Origin: an uncultured Alistipes sp.
Lineage (GTDB): Bacteria; Bacteroidota; Bacteroidia; Bacteroidales; Rikenellaceae
Assembly: GCA_944321175.1 (NCBI GenBank)
Contig: CALUKI010000028.1
Coordinates: 1-32,891 of the forward strand
Length of the DNA: 32,891 nucleotides
Reading direction: 5' to 3'
The notes under the pieces were generated by a model. It worked only from the letters and a program-made list of their open reading frames with translations. It ran no database searches and was not told the DNA's origin. Shown one piece after another: positions 15,660-25,128 of the stretch. Both the position numbers and the translations under genes were made by a program. The first letter of the stretch is position 1. Every line of letters starts with the position of its first letter.

Positions 15660-16190
15660 TTCGATGCGCTTTCTGTTAAATTCGGGGTGTTGTACGACAG
15701 AGCGGATCCCGACCTGTCGTGCAGCATATTCCCGTTGGCGCCATCTTCGGATATAACTGTCGGCGACTGGGCTGTCTTGAAACGCGTTCAGCCGGTGTCC
15801 GGCATAACCATATCGGAAGTTGGCGGGTTCACTCCTCCCTGCCCATCCCTCCTGCTCCGGCAAGACGCGCAATGACCGGATGTTGTCATTCTGGTCGTGA
15901 TACCCCCTTCTCGTCATACGGTCATCCGGAATGCCGACTGTGCGTTGCTATGTGCCGGCTTCATCTCCCGACTGCCCTCTCATGGATTCAGCCGTTCCCT
16001 TCTTCTTCCTTATCCCTTTTCCGATGCCTGCCCTGTTTTCATCGCTTGCTGCAGCTCCACTTCTGGTTTTCGCCTGCCCTCCCCCTCCATCTGTCCTTTT
16101 CGCGCTTTTCTGTCTTTGATTCCGTTTTCGCGCATCTGTCGGTTTCTGCCCTTATCCCGTTTTTACCCCTTCCCTTTTCATTTCATTTCA
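15660..16190. other. stretch without a convincing gene
   Basis: Frames are open on both strands (for instance 15654-15917 minus and 15687-15875 plus), but none has a signal peptide, domain motif or promoter. The G+C content is again like the core genome. It may be a decayed remnant or plain spacer; I cannot identify it. Confidence 0.35.
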
Positions 16191-16193
16191 TTT

Positions 16194-16253
16194 CCTCTTC
16201 CTCTTCCTCTTCCTCTTCCTCTTCCTCTTCCTCTTCCTCTTCCTCTTCCTCTT
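16194..16253. repeat. ten tandem copies of CCTCTT
   Basis: The 6-base unit CCTCTT repeats ten times without error over 60 bases. Shorter TTTCA repeats lie directly to the left (about 16177-16193) and a C-rich, T-rich stretch to the right (to about 16310). The plus strand is almost purely pyrimidine for about 150 bases. It is not in a believable gene and lies about 70 bases before the thioredoxin operon promoter. Confidence 0.95.
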
Positions 16254-16320
16254 CCCTCTCTCTTACCCCCCCCACCCCCACTTCTTTCTTTCGTTTTTTT
16301 TATTTATTTTCTATCGGAAA

Positions 16321-16351
16321 TTTGTTTCTTTGGAAAATATCGCTACCTTTG
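16321..16351 (+). promoter_or_regulatory. promoter of the thioredoxin-MarR operon
   Basis: TTTG at 16321-16324, a 19-base spacer and TACCTTTG at 16344-16351 match the Bacteroidota consensus in full. Transcription would start near 16358, 300 bases before the thioredoxin start codon. Confidence 0.78.
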
Positions 16352-16362
16352 CAAAAGATTTG

Positions 16363-16471
16363 CATGAAGAAAAGCGGCCAGGAGACCCGACTGCCGGATT
16401 GCGGTGCCGGATTGTCCGGTATGATCCATACCGAAATACAGACATCGAACCTCCGGCAAGCGGATGCATGA
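16363..16471 (+). other. possible short leader ORF (35 codons)
   Basis: An ATG only about five bases after the predicted transcript start opens a 35-codon frame beginning MKKSGQETRLPDCG. It lies in the 300-base leader of the thioredoxin gene. There is no ribosome-binding site and no known motif, so it may be chance. I see no terminator-like hairpin followed by T in the leader. Confidence 0.25.
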
Positions 16472-16660
16472 CACGAAAACCGACCGACGGCCGAATTGCC
16501 GAGGGCGGGACTTATCGCAAAAAGCAGCCTGTCATAAGCCGCATTGGAACTTGCAGGTCAGGGAAGAATGAGGATGCCTTGCAGCAGCCGGATAGACGGA
16601 AGCATGGCTCTCACCCTTCCCGATGCCCGGACTTATTACGGACAAAATAATTAAGTGAAA

Positions 16661-17116
16661 ATGAAAAAAACAGTAACGATGCTGATCGGTCTGATGCTTG
16701 CAGTCACAACGGCTTGCGGTGCAAATCGGAACGAACAGCCCAAAACGAAGAAAACGATGGTACAAGAGCTGACACTGGAAGAGTTCCAGAAAAAGGTTTA
16801 CAATCTGACGGATCGAAGCACGACCGCGCCGACGTATTTGGGGGACAAACCTGCAATCGTGGATTTCTATGCCTCGTGGTGCGGCCCCTGCCGCATGGTG
16901 GCGCCCGTTCTTGAAGAGCTGGCCGAGGAGTACAAAGACCGGATCGTGATCTACAAGGTCAATACCGAGCGGGAACCCGATCTCGCGGCGGCATTCGGCA
17001 TTCGCAGCATTCCGTCCATCCTCTTTATCCCGAAAGGGGGACGTCCGCAAATGCTGCAGGGGGCAATGCCCAAGCAGGCATTCAGACAGGCAATCGAGGA
17101 GTATCTCCTCAAATAA
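16661..17116 (+). CDS. thioredoxin-fold lipoprotein
   Basis: The protein has 151 residues. The N-terminus MKKTVTMLIGLMLAVTTAC is a lipoprotein signal with C19 as the lipid-bearing residue, so it is predicted to sit in a membrane facing the periplasm. The thioredoxin fold follows at about 35-150 with the active site W73-C74-G75-P76-C77 in FYASWCGPCRMVAP and the cis-proline loop IRSIPSILFI. It would reduce or exchange disulphides in exported proteins. ATG 16661 is preferred over GTG 16655. It starts the operon; a MarR-type gene follows after 9 bases, which hints at redox or stress control. Confidence 0.92.
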   Translation: MKKTVTMLIGLMLAVTTACGANRNEQPKTKKTMVQELTLEEFQKKVYNLTDRSTTAPTYLGDKPAIVDFYASWCGPCRMVAPVLEELAEEYKDRIVIYKVNTEREPDLAAAFGIRSIPSILFIPKGGRPQMLQGAMPKQAFRQAIEEYLLK

Positions 17117-17125
17117 TCCGGCCCG

Positions 17126-17482
17126 ATGGAGACCCTTTGCCGGATCCGCGACCTTGCGCGTGCCGTAGCCGATTTCGAACAGCAGTTCGAGCGCCGTTAC
17201 GGTCTTTCGCTCAATGAAGGTGTCCTGCTTTGCCGGCTATGCCGCCATGAGACACTGACATCCGGCGAGATTGCCGACAGTTTGCAGCTGAGCTGCTCGA
17301 ATGCCTCGAAGGTGATCCGCTCGGTAGAGCAAAAAGGGCTCGTATATCGGAAAATGGGCGACGAGGACAAACGGCGGATGCTTTTCTCTCTGACCCCGGA
17401 GGGGCGCCGTGAGCTCGAACGGCTGAAAGTGTGCAGCGTCGAACCGCCCGAATTGATCCGACAATGGCTGCAAGTCCGGTGA
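17126..17482 (+). CDS. MarR-type winged-helix regulator
   Basis: The protein has 118 residues, short for MarR (usually about 140-150) because the last dimerisation helix is reduced. The DNA-binding helix-turn-helix is LTSGEIADSLQLSCSNASKVIRSVEQKGLV (about 48-77, cited by ends: LTSGEIADSL to EQKGLV), followed by the wing RKMGDEDKRRMLFSLTPEG, a strong MarR signature. It probably controls its own operon, which carries the thioredoxin lipoprotein; a cysteine in the recognition helix region (SCSN) could allow redox sensing, but that is speculation. Confidence 0.85.
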   Translation: METLCRIRDLARAVADFEQQFERRYGLSLNEGVLLCRLCRHETLTSGEIADSLQLSCSNASKVIRSVEQKGLVYRKMGDEDKRRMLFSLTPEGRRELERLKVCSVEPPELIRQWLQVR

Positions 17483-17520
17483 ACGCCCCTGTACGGCGGC
17501 AAGACCGGCTGACGGAATGA

Positions 17521-17548
17521 AGACCGGAGTCCGAGACTCCGGTCTTTT
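17521..17548 (+). terminator. terminator of the thioredoxin-MarR operon
   Basis: Arms 17521-17531 (AGACCGGAGTC) and 17535-17545 pair perfectly with a 3-base loop and are followed by T. Confidence 0.85.
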
Positions 17549-17698
17549 GCGCAGGAACCGGGCGGTTCGCATGCGCTGCGGGAAACAGATGCCGCTCGAA
17601 AGCGGGGAATGGATCGTATGACGCCCGAAGGCCGGAGCCGGATTCGAATCGGATGAAAGCTCCTCCTGTACGCTTGCGATCGACCTTCCTTTGCCGCA

Positions 17699-17986
17699 TC
17701 ACTCGCCAGCACTCCTTCGCGCCGTGCATCGACGCTTGAGCCGCGCCATGTATTGAGCGCGTTTGCGACGCCGGTAGTCCCGTAGAAGCTGCGGATATTC
17801 ATCGGCTTCGACGAGTGCCAGCAACGACCGGAAGGTGTTTTCGCACATGGCGTGCTTCTTCAATATTACATTGTAGTATATGTCGGTTTTCGACATGTCG
17901 CCTCTCTTCAGAAACGGCATGGACAATTTGCGAACCTCATAGGCACGTTCGAGACGACTGAGTTGACATTCAGATAACTCTTTCAT
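17699..17986 (-). CDS. small basic protein of unknown function
   Basis: This 95-residue frame begins MKELSECQLSRLERAYEVR and looks fully helical. The C-terminus is rich in arginine and lysine (YRRRKRAQYMARLKRR), as in some nucleic-acid-binding proteins. There is no signal peptide or known domain. On the minus strand an A+T-rich region with a near-promoter (GATATTTG, about 18014-18021) lies before it. It could be a real small gene or a remnant of a mobile element. Confidence 0.5.
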   Translation of the reverse strand: MKELSECQLSRLERAYEVRKLSMPFLKRGDMSKTDIYYNVILKKHAMCENTFRSLLALVEADEYPQLLRDYRRRKRAQYMARLKRRCTARRSAGE

Positions 17987-18437
17987 CTATCAATTTGATT
18001 TTTAGTTTGTTCAAATATCGGGAATCAATATCGAACCGCCAATGAAAATACCAATACTTGGTGGATATTTTTTATGGCTCGAAGAGAACTGTTTGGCAAT
18101 AAATTATTGTAACTTCGCGAATTTCAATCCATAGCAGGATAAACATCCGTGCGATGAATCCGTCATTGACGGCCATTGCAGGATGAACCTGGAATCGTAT
18201 ATGACAGTCGGATCCTTGCATTTCCTCGCGCAGGGACTGCCGCACGACACCGCTCGCCGTCACTGTCGGATTTTTGCGACCTGCATCCATCGTTCGGCGG
18301 ATGCCTGACGGCCTGCGGCAAAGGCTCCGCGACATTTTCCGTCATGGAGGGCGGGGCTGTATCTCCGGCAAGTCGAATCCGGCGGAATGCTCCCCTTTTG
18401 GATCAGAATGAATCGAGTCGGTTGCGTGTGAATCAAC
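17987..18437. other. intergenic stretch without a recognised gene
   Basis: Between the small basic protein gene and the tmRNA terminator there are about 450 bases. The first 130 are A+T-rich, with possible promoter-like bases. Short frames on both strands show no motif. I looked for a copy of the tmRNA 3' end that would mark an integrated element and did not see one. Confidence 0.45.
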
Positions 18438-18465
18438 AAAAAAGTCCGGGCTGTCAATCCCGGAC
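18438..18465 (-). terminator. terminator of ssrA
   Basis: On the minus strand GTCCGGG (18465-18459) pairs with CCCGGAC (18450-18444) across an 8-base loop and six T follow. Confidence 0.85.
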
Positions 18466-18479
18466 GAGTGTAACTTCTG

Positions 18480-18881
18480 TGGAGATGGCGGGAGTCGAAC
18501 CCGCGTCCAAACAAGGAACCCAACTGCTTTCTACACGTTTAGCCGACCGTTTCCTCCTCCTCCTTGAGCCCGGCAGGCGGCAGCCCAACCCAAGTCCCAG
18601 TCTCTCGATTTTCGCACGGCGTCCGAGACGCTGCGCCGCACTATCTCTAAATGAATGATACCCCGTATGAAAAACGATTAAAGAGCGGAACCGTTCTTCG
18701 GGATACTCGTCACCGGATCGCCTTGGACCCGATGATTAAGCCAATTTTCCTTGAAAATTAGGCAGCGAGTGCATAGCTGTTATTGCCATTTGTAGTTTGA
18801 ACGTCGGGATTTACGAGCCGCCGTACAGCGCTCGACGTGCTTACAATCGAACTCTACCTGCTGTCAAAACCGGTCATCCCC
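18480..18881 (-). ncRNA. ssrA: transfer-messenger RNA (tmRNA)
   Basis: This RNA of about 402 bases rescues stalled ribosomes and tags the unfinished protein for breakdown, together with SmpB. The 5' end GGGGATGACCGGTTTTGACAG and the 3' tRNA-like end with GGTTCGACTCCCGCCATCTCC are signature sequences; GGGGAT pairs with ATCTCC to form the acceptor stem. CCA is not encoded in full. The tag frame is at 18793-18761 with stop TAA at 18760-18758 and reads TNGNNSYALAA, ending in the usual ALAA degron. The first codon of the tag (ACA or the next, AAT) is inferred from the stop frame and spacing. Confidence 0.95.
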
Positions 18882-18920
18882 ATTGTCGGTTCGGCATGCG
18901 GTCCCGATTGAAAGATACTA

Positions 18921-18928
18921 CAAAGATA
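18921..18928 (-). promoter_or_regulatory. -7 element for ssrA
   Basis: On the minus strand this reads TATCTTTG, an exact TAnnTTTG, about 33 bases before the mature 5' end. A second near-copy, TATCTTTC, is at 18917-18910. Confidence 0.6.
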
Positions 18929-18971
18929 ACGCTTTTTCCATAAATGCAATTCGATTCCGGTGAAAAAATCG

Positions 18972-18979
18972 TATCTTTG
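18972..18979 (+). promoter_or_regulatory. -7 element for the FtsE-like gene
   Basis: TATCTTTG is an exact TAnnTTTG, 25 bases before the start codon. It is divergent from the ssrA promoter. No -33 TTTG is seen. Confidence 0.6.
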
Positions 18980-19003
18980 ACCATGTAAATCGAATTTGAG
19001 CGA

Positions 19004-19747
19004 ATGAACGCAAACAGAGTCATTGAGTTGAAGAACGTCTCGATCTATCATACCGACCATTCTGCCGGCAGATCGTCGTCGAAACGTTCGGCGCAAACGG
19101 GCGAACTGGTCTTGTCGGATGTGAATTTTTCCGTCTGCGAAGGCGAATTCGTCTATCTGATCGGACGGGTGGGAAGCGGTAAAAGCTCCTTGCTCAAAAC
19201 CCTGTATGCCGACATGCAGCTCCATGCGGGAGAAGGCATGGTGGTCGGGTTCGACCTGCGGCAGCTGCGCCGGCGCGACATCCCCTATCTGCGACGCCGC
19301 ATCGGAATCGTATTTCAGGATTACCAGTTGCTGACCGACCGCAACGTCTTTCAGAATCTCTATTATGTGATGGCGGCCACGGGGTGGCGTGTGGAGTCGG
19401 AGATCCGCCGTCGAATCGATGAAGTCCTCCAGCTGGTAGGACTGGAGTCGAAACACTACAAAATGCCCTTCGAACTGTCGGGCGGCGAACAGCAGCGGCT
19501 GGTTATCGCCAGAGCGTTGCTCAACAACCCGCGCCTGCTGCTGGCCGATGAACCGACAGGCAATCTCGATCCGGTAACGGCTGACGGAATCATGCGGCTG
19601 TTCCGCACGATTGCGGCCAGCGGATGCGCCGTCGTCATGTCCACGCACAACACGAACCTCATCGAAGAGTATCCGGCGCGCACGCTCGTCTTTGCCAAAG
19701 GCGCCGTCAAGGAGGTGGATATGAAGGCCCTGCTGGAGAGTTTGTGA
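19004..19747 (+). CDS. ftsE: FtsE-like ABC ATPase
   Basis: The protein has 247 residues and one ABC ATPase domain. Walker A is GRVGSGKSS, the Q-loop is VFQDYQLL, the signature is LSGGEQQRLVIARALL, Walker B is RLLLADEPTGNLD and the switch histidine is in MSTHNTN. The whole pattern fits FtsE, which with the membrane protein FtsX regulates cell-wall hydrolysis at division. A loop of about 15 polar residues (near 20-34) is added before the first strand. No permease gene is adjacent, as is usual for ftsE in Bacteroidota. Another MacB/LolD-type ATPase is possible, so the symbol is given with moderate confidence. Confidence 0.78.
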   Translation: MNANRVIELKNVSIYHTDHSAGRSSSKRSAQTGELVLSDVNFSVCEGEFVYLIGRVGSGKSSLLKTLYADMQLHAGEGMVVGFDLRQLRRRDIPYLRRRIGIVFQDYQLLTDRNVFQNLYYVMAATGWRVESEIRRRIDEVLQLVGLESKHYKMPFELSGGEQQRLVIARALLNNPRLLLADEPTGNLDPVTADGIMRLFRTIAASGCAVVMSTHNTNLIEEYPARTLVFAKGAVKEVDMKALLESL

Positions 19748-19785
19748 TTTCTTTGCCGCGACATGGCGAATCCATCGCCTCCGGA

Positions 19786-19817
19786 CTTGCAAAAATCGGA
19801 GGAAAATCGTATTTTTG
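19786..19817 (+). promoter_or_regulatory. promoter of gyrB
   Basis: CTTG (19786-19789, one base off TTTG), a 20-base spacer and TATTTTTG (19810-19817) form a likely promoter, 24 bases before the gyrB start. Confidence 0.6.
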
Positions 19818-19825
19818 TACGTTAA

Positions 19826-21790
<1,965 letters not shown>

Positions 21791-21803
21791 TGCGGTCTTT
21801 CAG

Positions 21804-21837
21804 AGCGGAGCATTCCGGAGCGGATGCTCCGCTTTTG
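21804..21837 (+). terminator. terminator of gyrB
   Basis: Arms 21804-21813 (AGCGGAGCAT) and 21824-21833 pair perfectly, loop of 10, followed by TTTG. Confidence 0.75.
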
Positions 21838-21983
21838 TATTGTCGGAGGAGCCGGTGCCGCTCTGCGGGAATATCCATCGGGCGCATGGCATGCCGACGG
21901 AGCGGGTTCTTCAAACCGTCGTAAGACCGGTAACGGTGCGGAATCGCCAAAATGAATCATAAAACCTGAAATACGACCACGAT

Positions 21984-22604
21984 ATGAATGTAACGATCAT
22001 CGGCGTTGCCGGCGGAACGGGATCCGGCAAAAGCACCCTTGTCAAGCGGTTGCAGGAGGCATTCAAGGATGACGACGTGGCAACGCTTTGCCACGATTAC
22101 TATTACAAGGCTCATCCGGAGCTGACCTACGACGAGCGGACGAAACTCAATTACGACCATCCGCAGGCATTCGACACGCACATGCTTGTGGAACACATCC
22201 GGGCATTGAAGAACAACGTGCCGGTCGAACGTCCCGTCTATTCGTTTACGGAGCACAACCGGCTGCCTGAAACGGTTCCCGTGAAGCCGTCGCGCGTCAT
22301 CATCATCGACGGAATCCTGATTTTCGAAAACCGTGCCTTGCGGGAGCTGATGGATATCAAGGTATATGTCGATACGGATGCGGATGTGCGTTTGGCCCGC
22401 CGTATCCTGCGGGATGTCTGCGAACGCGGCCGAACGATGGATTCGGTCATCAATCAATACCTGTCAACGGTAAAACCGATGCACGAAGAGTTTGTCGAAC
22501 CGTCGAAGAAGTATGCGGATGTGATCATCCCGGAAGGCGGGTTCAATTCCGTCGCCGTTGCCATGCTTATTCAGAACATCCGGTCGTTGATTTCGGCAAA
22601 ATAG
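21984..22604 (+). CDS. udk: uridine kinase
   Basis: It phosphorylates uridine and cytidine in the pyrimidine salvage route in the cytosol. The protein has 206 residues, as expected. Walker A is GVAGGTGSGKST (residues 7-18), the substrate region has HDYYYKAHPELTYDERTKLN and YDHPQAFDTHML, and IIIDGILIF and RLARRILRDVCERGRTMDS are conserved. ATG 21984 is the only reasonable start. It is monocistronic. Confidence 0.96.
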   Translation: MNVTIIGVAGGTGSGKSTLVKRLQEAFKDDDVATLCHDYYYKAHPELTYDERTKLNYDHPQAFDTHMLVEHIRALKNNVPVERPVYSFTEHNRLPETVPVKPSRVIIIDGILIFENRALRELMDIKVYVDTDADVRLARRILRDVCERGRTMDSVINQYLSTVKPMHEEFVEPSKKYADVIIPEGGFNSVAVAMLIQNIRSLISAK

Positions 22605-22630
22605 CTCTTCCGATACGGCAGGAGATTCAG

Positions 22631-22656
22631 GGCCGGCAATATTGCCGGCCTTTTTT
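22631..22656 (+). terminator. terminator of udk
   Basis: A perfect 20-base palindrome (22631-22650), GGCCGGCAAT and its complement, is followed by six T. Confidence 0.85.
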
Positions 22657-22772
22657 GGGGAGGAACTGCGGGATGCAGTGGGCCGTCATCGAATCGGCGG
22701 CCGGTTCTGCGCCCGGCTTTCCGAACTTTGGCTTCGCCTTAGATACTCCGTCTCGGCAGAATCAAACTATTG

Positions 22773-22804
22773 TTTGCTTCTGCGCTCGACTTTTCGTATC
22801 TTTG
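22773..22804 (+). promoter_or_regulatory. promoter of the two-helix membrane protein gene
   Basis: TTTG (22773-22776), a 20-base spacer and TATCTTTG (22797-22804) form a full consensus match. The leader would be only about 10 bases. Confidence 0.78.
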
Positions 22805-22821
22805 TGTTGTAATGACAGACA

Positions 22822-23502
22822 ATGCGTCGAAGACTCACATATCTGAAGCAAAGGGTTGTACCGTATCTGAGACGGTATGGATTGCCGGCAACAGCCGCCG
22901 CAGCTGCCGTTGCGGCTGTCATCTGCTTTCTGTCCGGAGCCGTGACGCCGGGCTGCCTTTTTTGCGGTGCGGCCGCCGGCATCGCTGCGGGAATCGGAAT
23001 CCGTCACTTCGTGCGGCGTCTTCGACGTCGGCAGGAACTCTCCGTCGAATGGTTGTCGCACTATCTGCGCAAACGCGGATTCTATCCGGAAACCGATCGG
23101 GACGGAGACCTGCTGGTCCGCATCGAAGGGATGAAATATGTTCTGCATCTCGATGAGCGCTATTTCGAACTGCACATCGGTTTCGGCCGCAAACGTTCCG
23201 ATTTGAATCACAAGCTGTTGTCGCGCATGGCGCAGGAGGTGATGAATTCGACCCGCATGGTCAAGATCCTTGTGCGTCCCGATGCGATTCTTTTTTCGAT
23301 CGAGTGCCTGCAACGCCGCAAAAGTGAATTTGCCGAATTCTTCGATTCCTATATCCGCATTCTGAAATACGCCGTATCGGAACATACGCGCCGTTACAAC
23401 GAAGCTGTCGAACAGTTGCGGCAGGAGGCGCGGCGAAGATATGAAGAGGAGGAATTGACCCGCCGTTTTGCCGACTATCAGGGAAAAGACGTCGTGAATT
23501 GA
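22822..23502 (+). CDS. membrane-anchored protein of unknown function
   Basis: The protein has 226 residues. Two membrane helices lie at about 22-41 (PATAAAAAVAAVICFLSGAV) and 44-60 (GCLFCGAAAGIAAGIGI). A soluble domain at about 75-170 follows with alternating strands and helices (LSHYLRKRGFYPETDRDGD, LLVRIEGMKYVLHLDE, FELHIGFG); this recalls the small YbjN-like/secretion-chaperone folds, but only by eye. The last 50 residues are a charged coiled-coil helix. The strong promoter leaves a very short leader. Convergent with the NusG-like gene. No function can be named. Confidence 0.8.
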   Translation: MRRRLTYLKQRVVPYLRRYGLPATAAAAAVAAVICFLSGAVTPGCLFCGAAAGIAAGIGIRHFVRRLRRRQELSVEWLSHYLRKRGFYPETDRDGDLLVRIEGMKYVLHLDERYFELHIGFGRKRSDLNHKLLSRMAQEVMNSTRMVKILVRPDAILFSIECLQRRKSEFAEFFDSYIRILKYAVSEHTRRYNEAVEQLRQEARRRYEEEELTRRFADYQGKDVVN

Positions 23503-23642
23503 CGCATGACCGGATCGAGACCGCCGTATGCCGGCCTTCTGTTGCGGTTTCGCAGCAGCAGGAGCCGAATACCGGCATGAACCGGTTTACAGCCGGCGGG
23601 CCTGCCGGTTCCAACGGAAAGGATGACGGGGTCTGCCGCCGT

Positions 23643-24755
23643 TCAGTGGCGATGCCCCAGCCACCGGTCGTAATCGTCCAGCCGTCGCAGAAGATTTGCC
23701 TTGTGCTTTTTGGGGTTGCGCTCCTTGCGCCAGGGATCCGTGGCGGCATGGGCCATTTCGTAATAGAGGCTGCTGTTGGTGCAGCCGTACAGGGTGACGA
23801 GAAGCATTGCCCGAATCTGTTCGGCCTTAATGAGCGGCAGCATGCCTTGAATCGTCCCCAGCAGATCGCCGTACTCCTTCCTGTTGCCGAGTATTGCGTA
23901 CGCCGGCAGCAGCAGCGAACAGAGCTTGCAGCGCATGGCATTGCTTTCCATATGCAATCCTCCGAATTGCCGCAGTGTTTCCGATGCAAGTTCGCGGTCC
24001 TTGTCCGTGACGCCGGCCTTGCCGTGAAGTCTGCGCAGGGCTTCATGAAGCCCCGTTGAGAGCCGGTCGCTGTTCAGACGGGAATAGAGATGCCTGTTGT
24101 CGGGATTCAGCGCGATGACCTCATACTGTCCCGGCTCGACCGACAGCAGCGGCACATACATACAGTTCTCCACACATACGACGACATCCTTTCGGCCGGC
24201 GCCGGGTTGAATGACGACGCATGCTTCGACGCCGGCGAACTTTCCTGCGGTGATACGCACGCGATCGCCTTTCATCAACCGACCGGTTTTCGGGGTATAG
24301 AGCGGCAGGACATTGCAGTAGGATTCGGCCACCCACTTCAGATTGGCCATCTCCTCGTCGGAAAGGTAGGGATAGTATGTCTCGTCGGTGCTGCGGACGC
24401 GGGGCAGGAAGTTGTATCGGGGCAGATACCGTTTCATCCGGTATATTTCGTTTTCCGAAGCATGGATGAAGACATAATTGTAAAGCAGCGGGCGTTTCGT
24501 ATCGACAAACGATCCTTTTCTCTTGCAGACCTCGACATATGACGGGGCAAAATACTCGAATACCGGTTCTCCGTATCGTCGGCGGCGCTCCACCTCCGAC
24601 TGGAGCTCTTTGGCGGGATTTCCCCAATGAAGGCCCTTCGCGGATACGGGCAATGTCAGCACATACCACCTTACGGCATTGCTGTTCTTTCGATTCCGGA
24701 GTTGTCGGGCAATATGTTCCTCCCAACGCTCCTTGTTGTTTTTCGGGGCATTCAT
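23643..24755 (-). CDS. NusG/UpxY-like transcription antiterminator with helical extension
   Basis: The protein has 370 residues. Residues about 28-150 form a NusG N-terminal-like domain (AVRWYVLTLPVSAK, RPLLYNYVFIHASENE), which in the family binds RNA polymerase. A KOW motif follows at about 160-183 (LMKGDRVRITAGKFAGVEA). UpxY proteins of Bacteroides capsule loci have this layout but are near 170-200 residues; here some 150 extra residues (about 220-370) form a mainly helical region of unknown fold ending in lysine- and arginine-rich bases. It is not in a capsule operon: its downstream neighbour is convergent. ATG 24755 is preferred; an in-frame ATG at 24866 would add 37 poorly conserved-looking residues. 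Confidence 0.88.
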   Translation of the reverse strand: MNAPKNNKERWEEHIARQLRNRKNSNAVRWYVLTLPVSAKGLHWGNPAKELQSEVERRRRYGEPVFEYFAPSYVEVCKRKGSFVDTKRPLLYNYVFIHASENEIYRMKRYLPRYNFLPRVRSTDETYYPYLSDEEMANLKWVAESYCNVLPLYTPKTGRLMKGDRVRITAGKFAGVEACVVIQPGAGRKDVVVCVENCMYVPLLSVEPGQYEVIALNPDNRHLYSRLNSDRLSTGLHEALRRLHGKAGVTDKDRELASETLRQFGGLHMESNAMRCKLCSLLLPAYAILGNRKEYGDLLGTIQGMLPLIKAEQIRAMLLVTLYGCTNSSLYYEMAHAATDPWRKERNPKKHKANLLRRLDDYDRWLGHRH

Positions 24756-24938
24756 ATCCGTTTCATACGAAGAGTTCCATCCCCGACAGACCGGTTGCCC
24801 GACCGATATGCCGGCAGAATGATCCGGTATGCGGGCGGTTGTCCCTCCCGCAGCAGTTGCATGCACGATGGCAGTGCCGGTATTTGGGTTTGCCTGCGGA
24901 TGTCATGGCCCGACCGTATAGCCGCGTTGTTCCGATTA

Positions 24939-24969
24939 CAAATGTAAATAAAAATCGGTTGTTTGCAAA
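24939..24969 (-). promoter_or_regulatory. promoter of the NusG-like gene
   Basis: On the minus strand TTTG (24969-24966), a 19-base spacer and TACATTTG (24946-24939) match the consensus fully. The leader would be about 175 bases. No gene is seen in it. Confidence 0.75.
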
Positions 24970-25128
24970 ATATCGCACATTCGGCCATGGTTTGCGGCAA
25001 TGCGTTTGCATTCAGCAAAATATGGATTATCGTGCGGAATATGCCGAGGGTGGAGCCATGTACGATGTCGCAGAAATGCCGGTTTTTTGCATCGATATTT
25101 CAGCGACGGCCGGCTGAAATGCGCAGAC

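Noticed and set aside
16194..16253. CRISPR array
   Set aside because: The units are 6 bases with no spacers.
15719..16471. Serine-rich plus-strand frame of 250 codons across the hexamer repeat
   Set aside because: The poly-serine is only the repeat read in one frame; another frame gives Leu-Pro repeats. There is no promoter or signal, and the thioredoxin promoter lies inside it.
18480..18510. Integration site for a mobile element at the tmRNA 3' end
   Set aside because: The tRNA-like end is a common target, but I found no second copy of it and no integrase in the window.
18260..18523. Open frames crossing the tmRNA 3' end
   Set aside because: They overlap ssrA and its terminator and have no motif.
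25097..25120. Hairpin after the AraC-type gene (arms 25097-25104 and 25113-25120)
   Set aside because: The 8-pair stem is perfect, but no T tract follows on the minus strand, so I do not call it a terminator.
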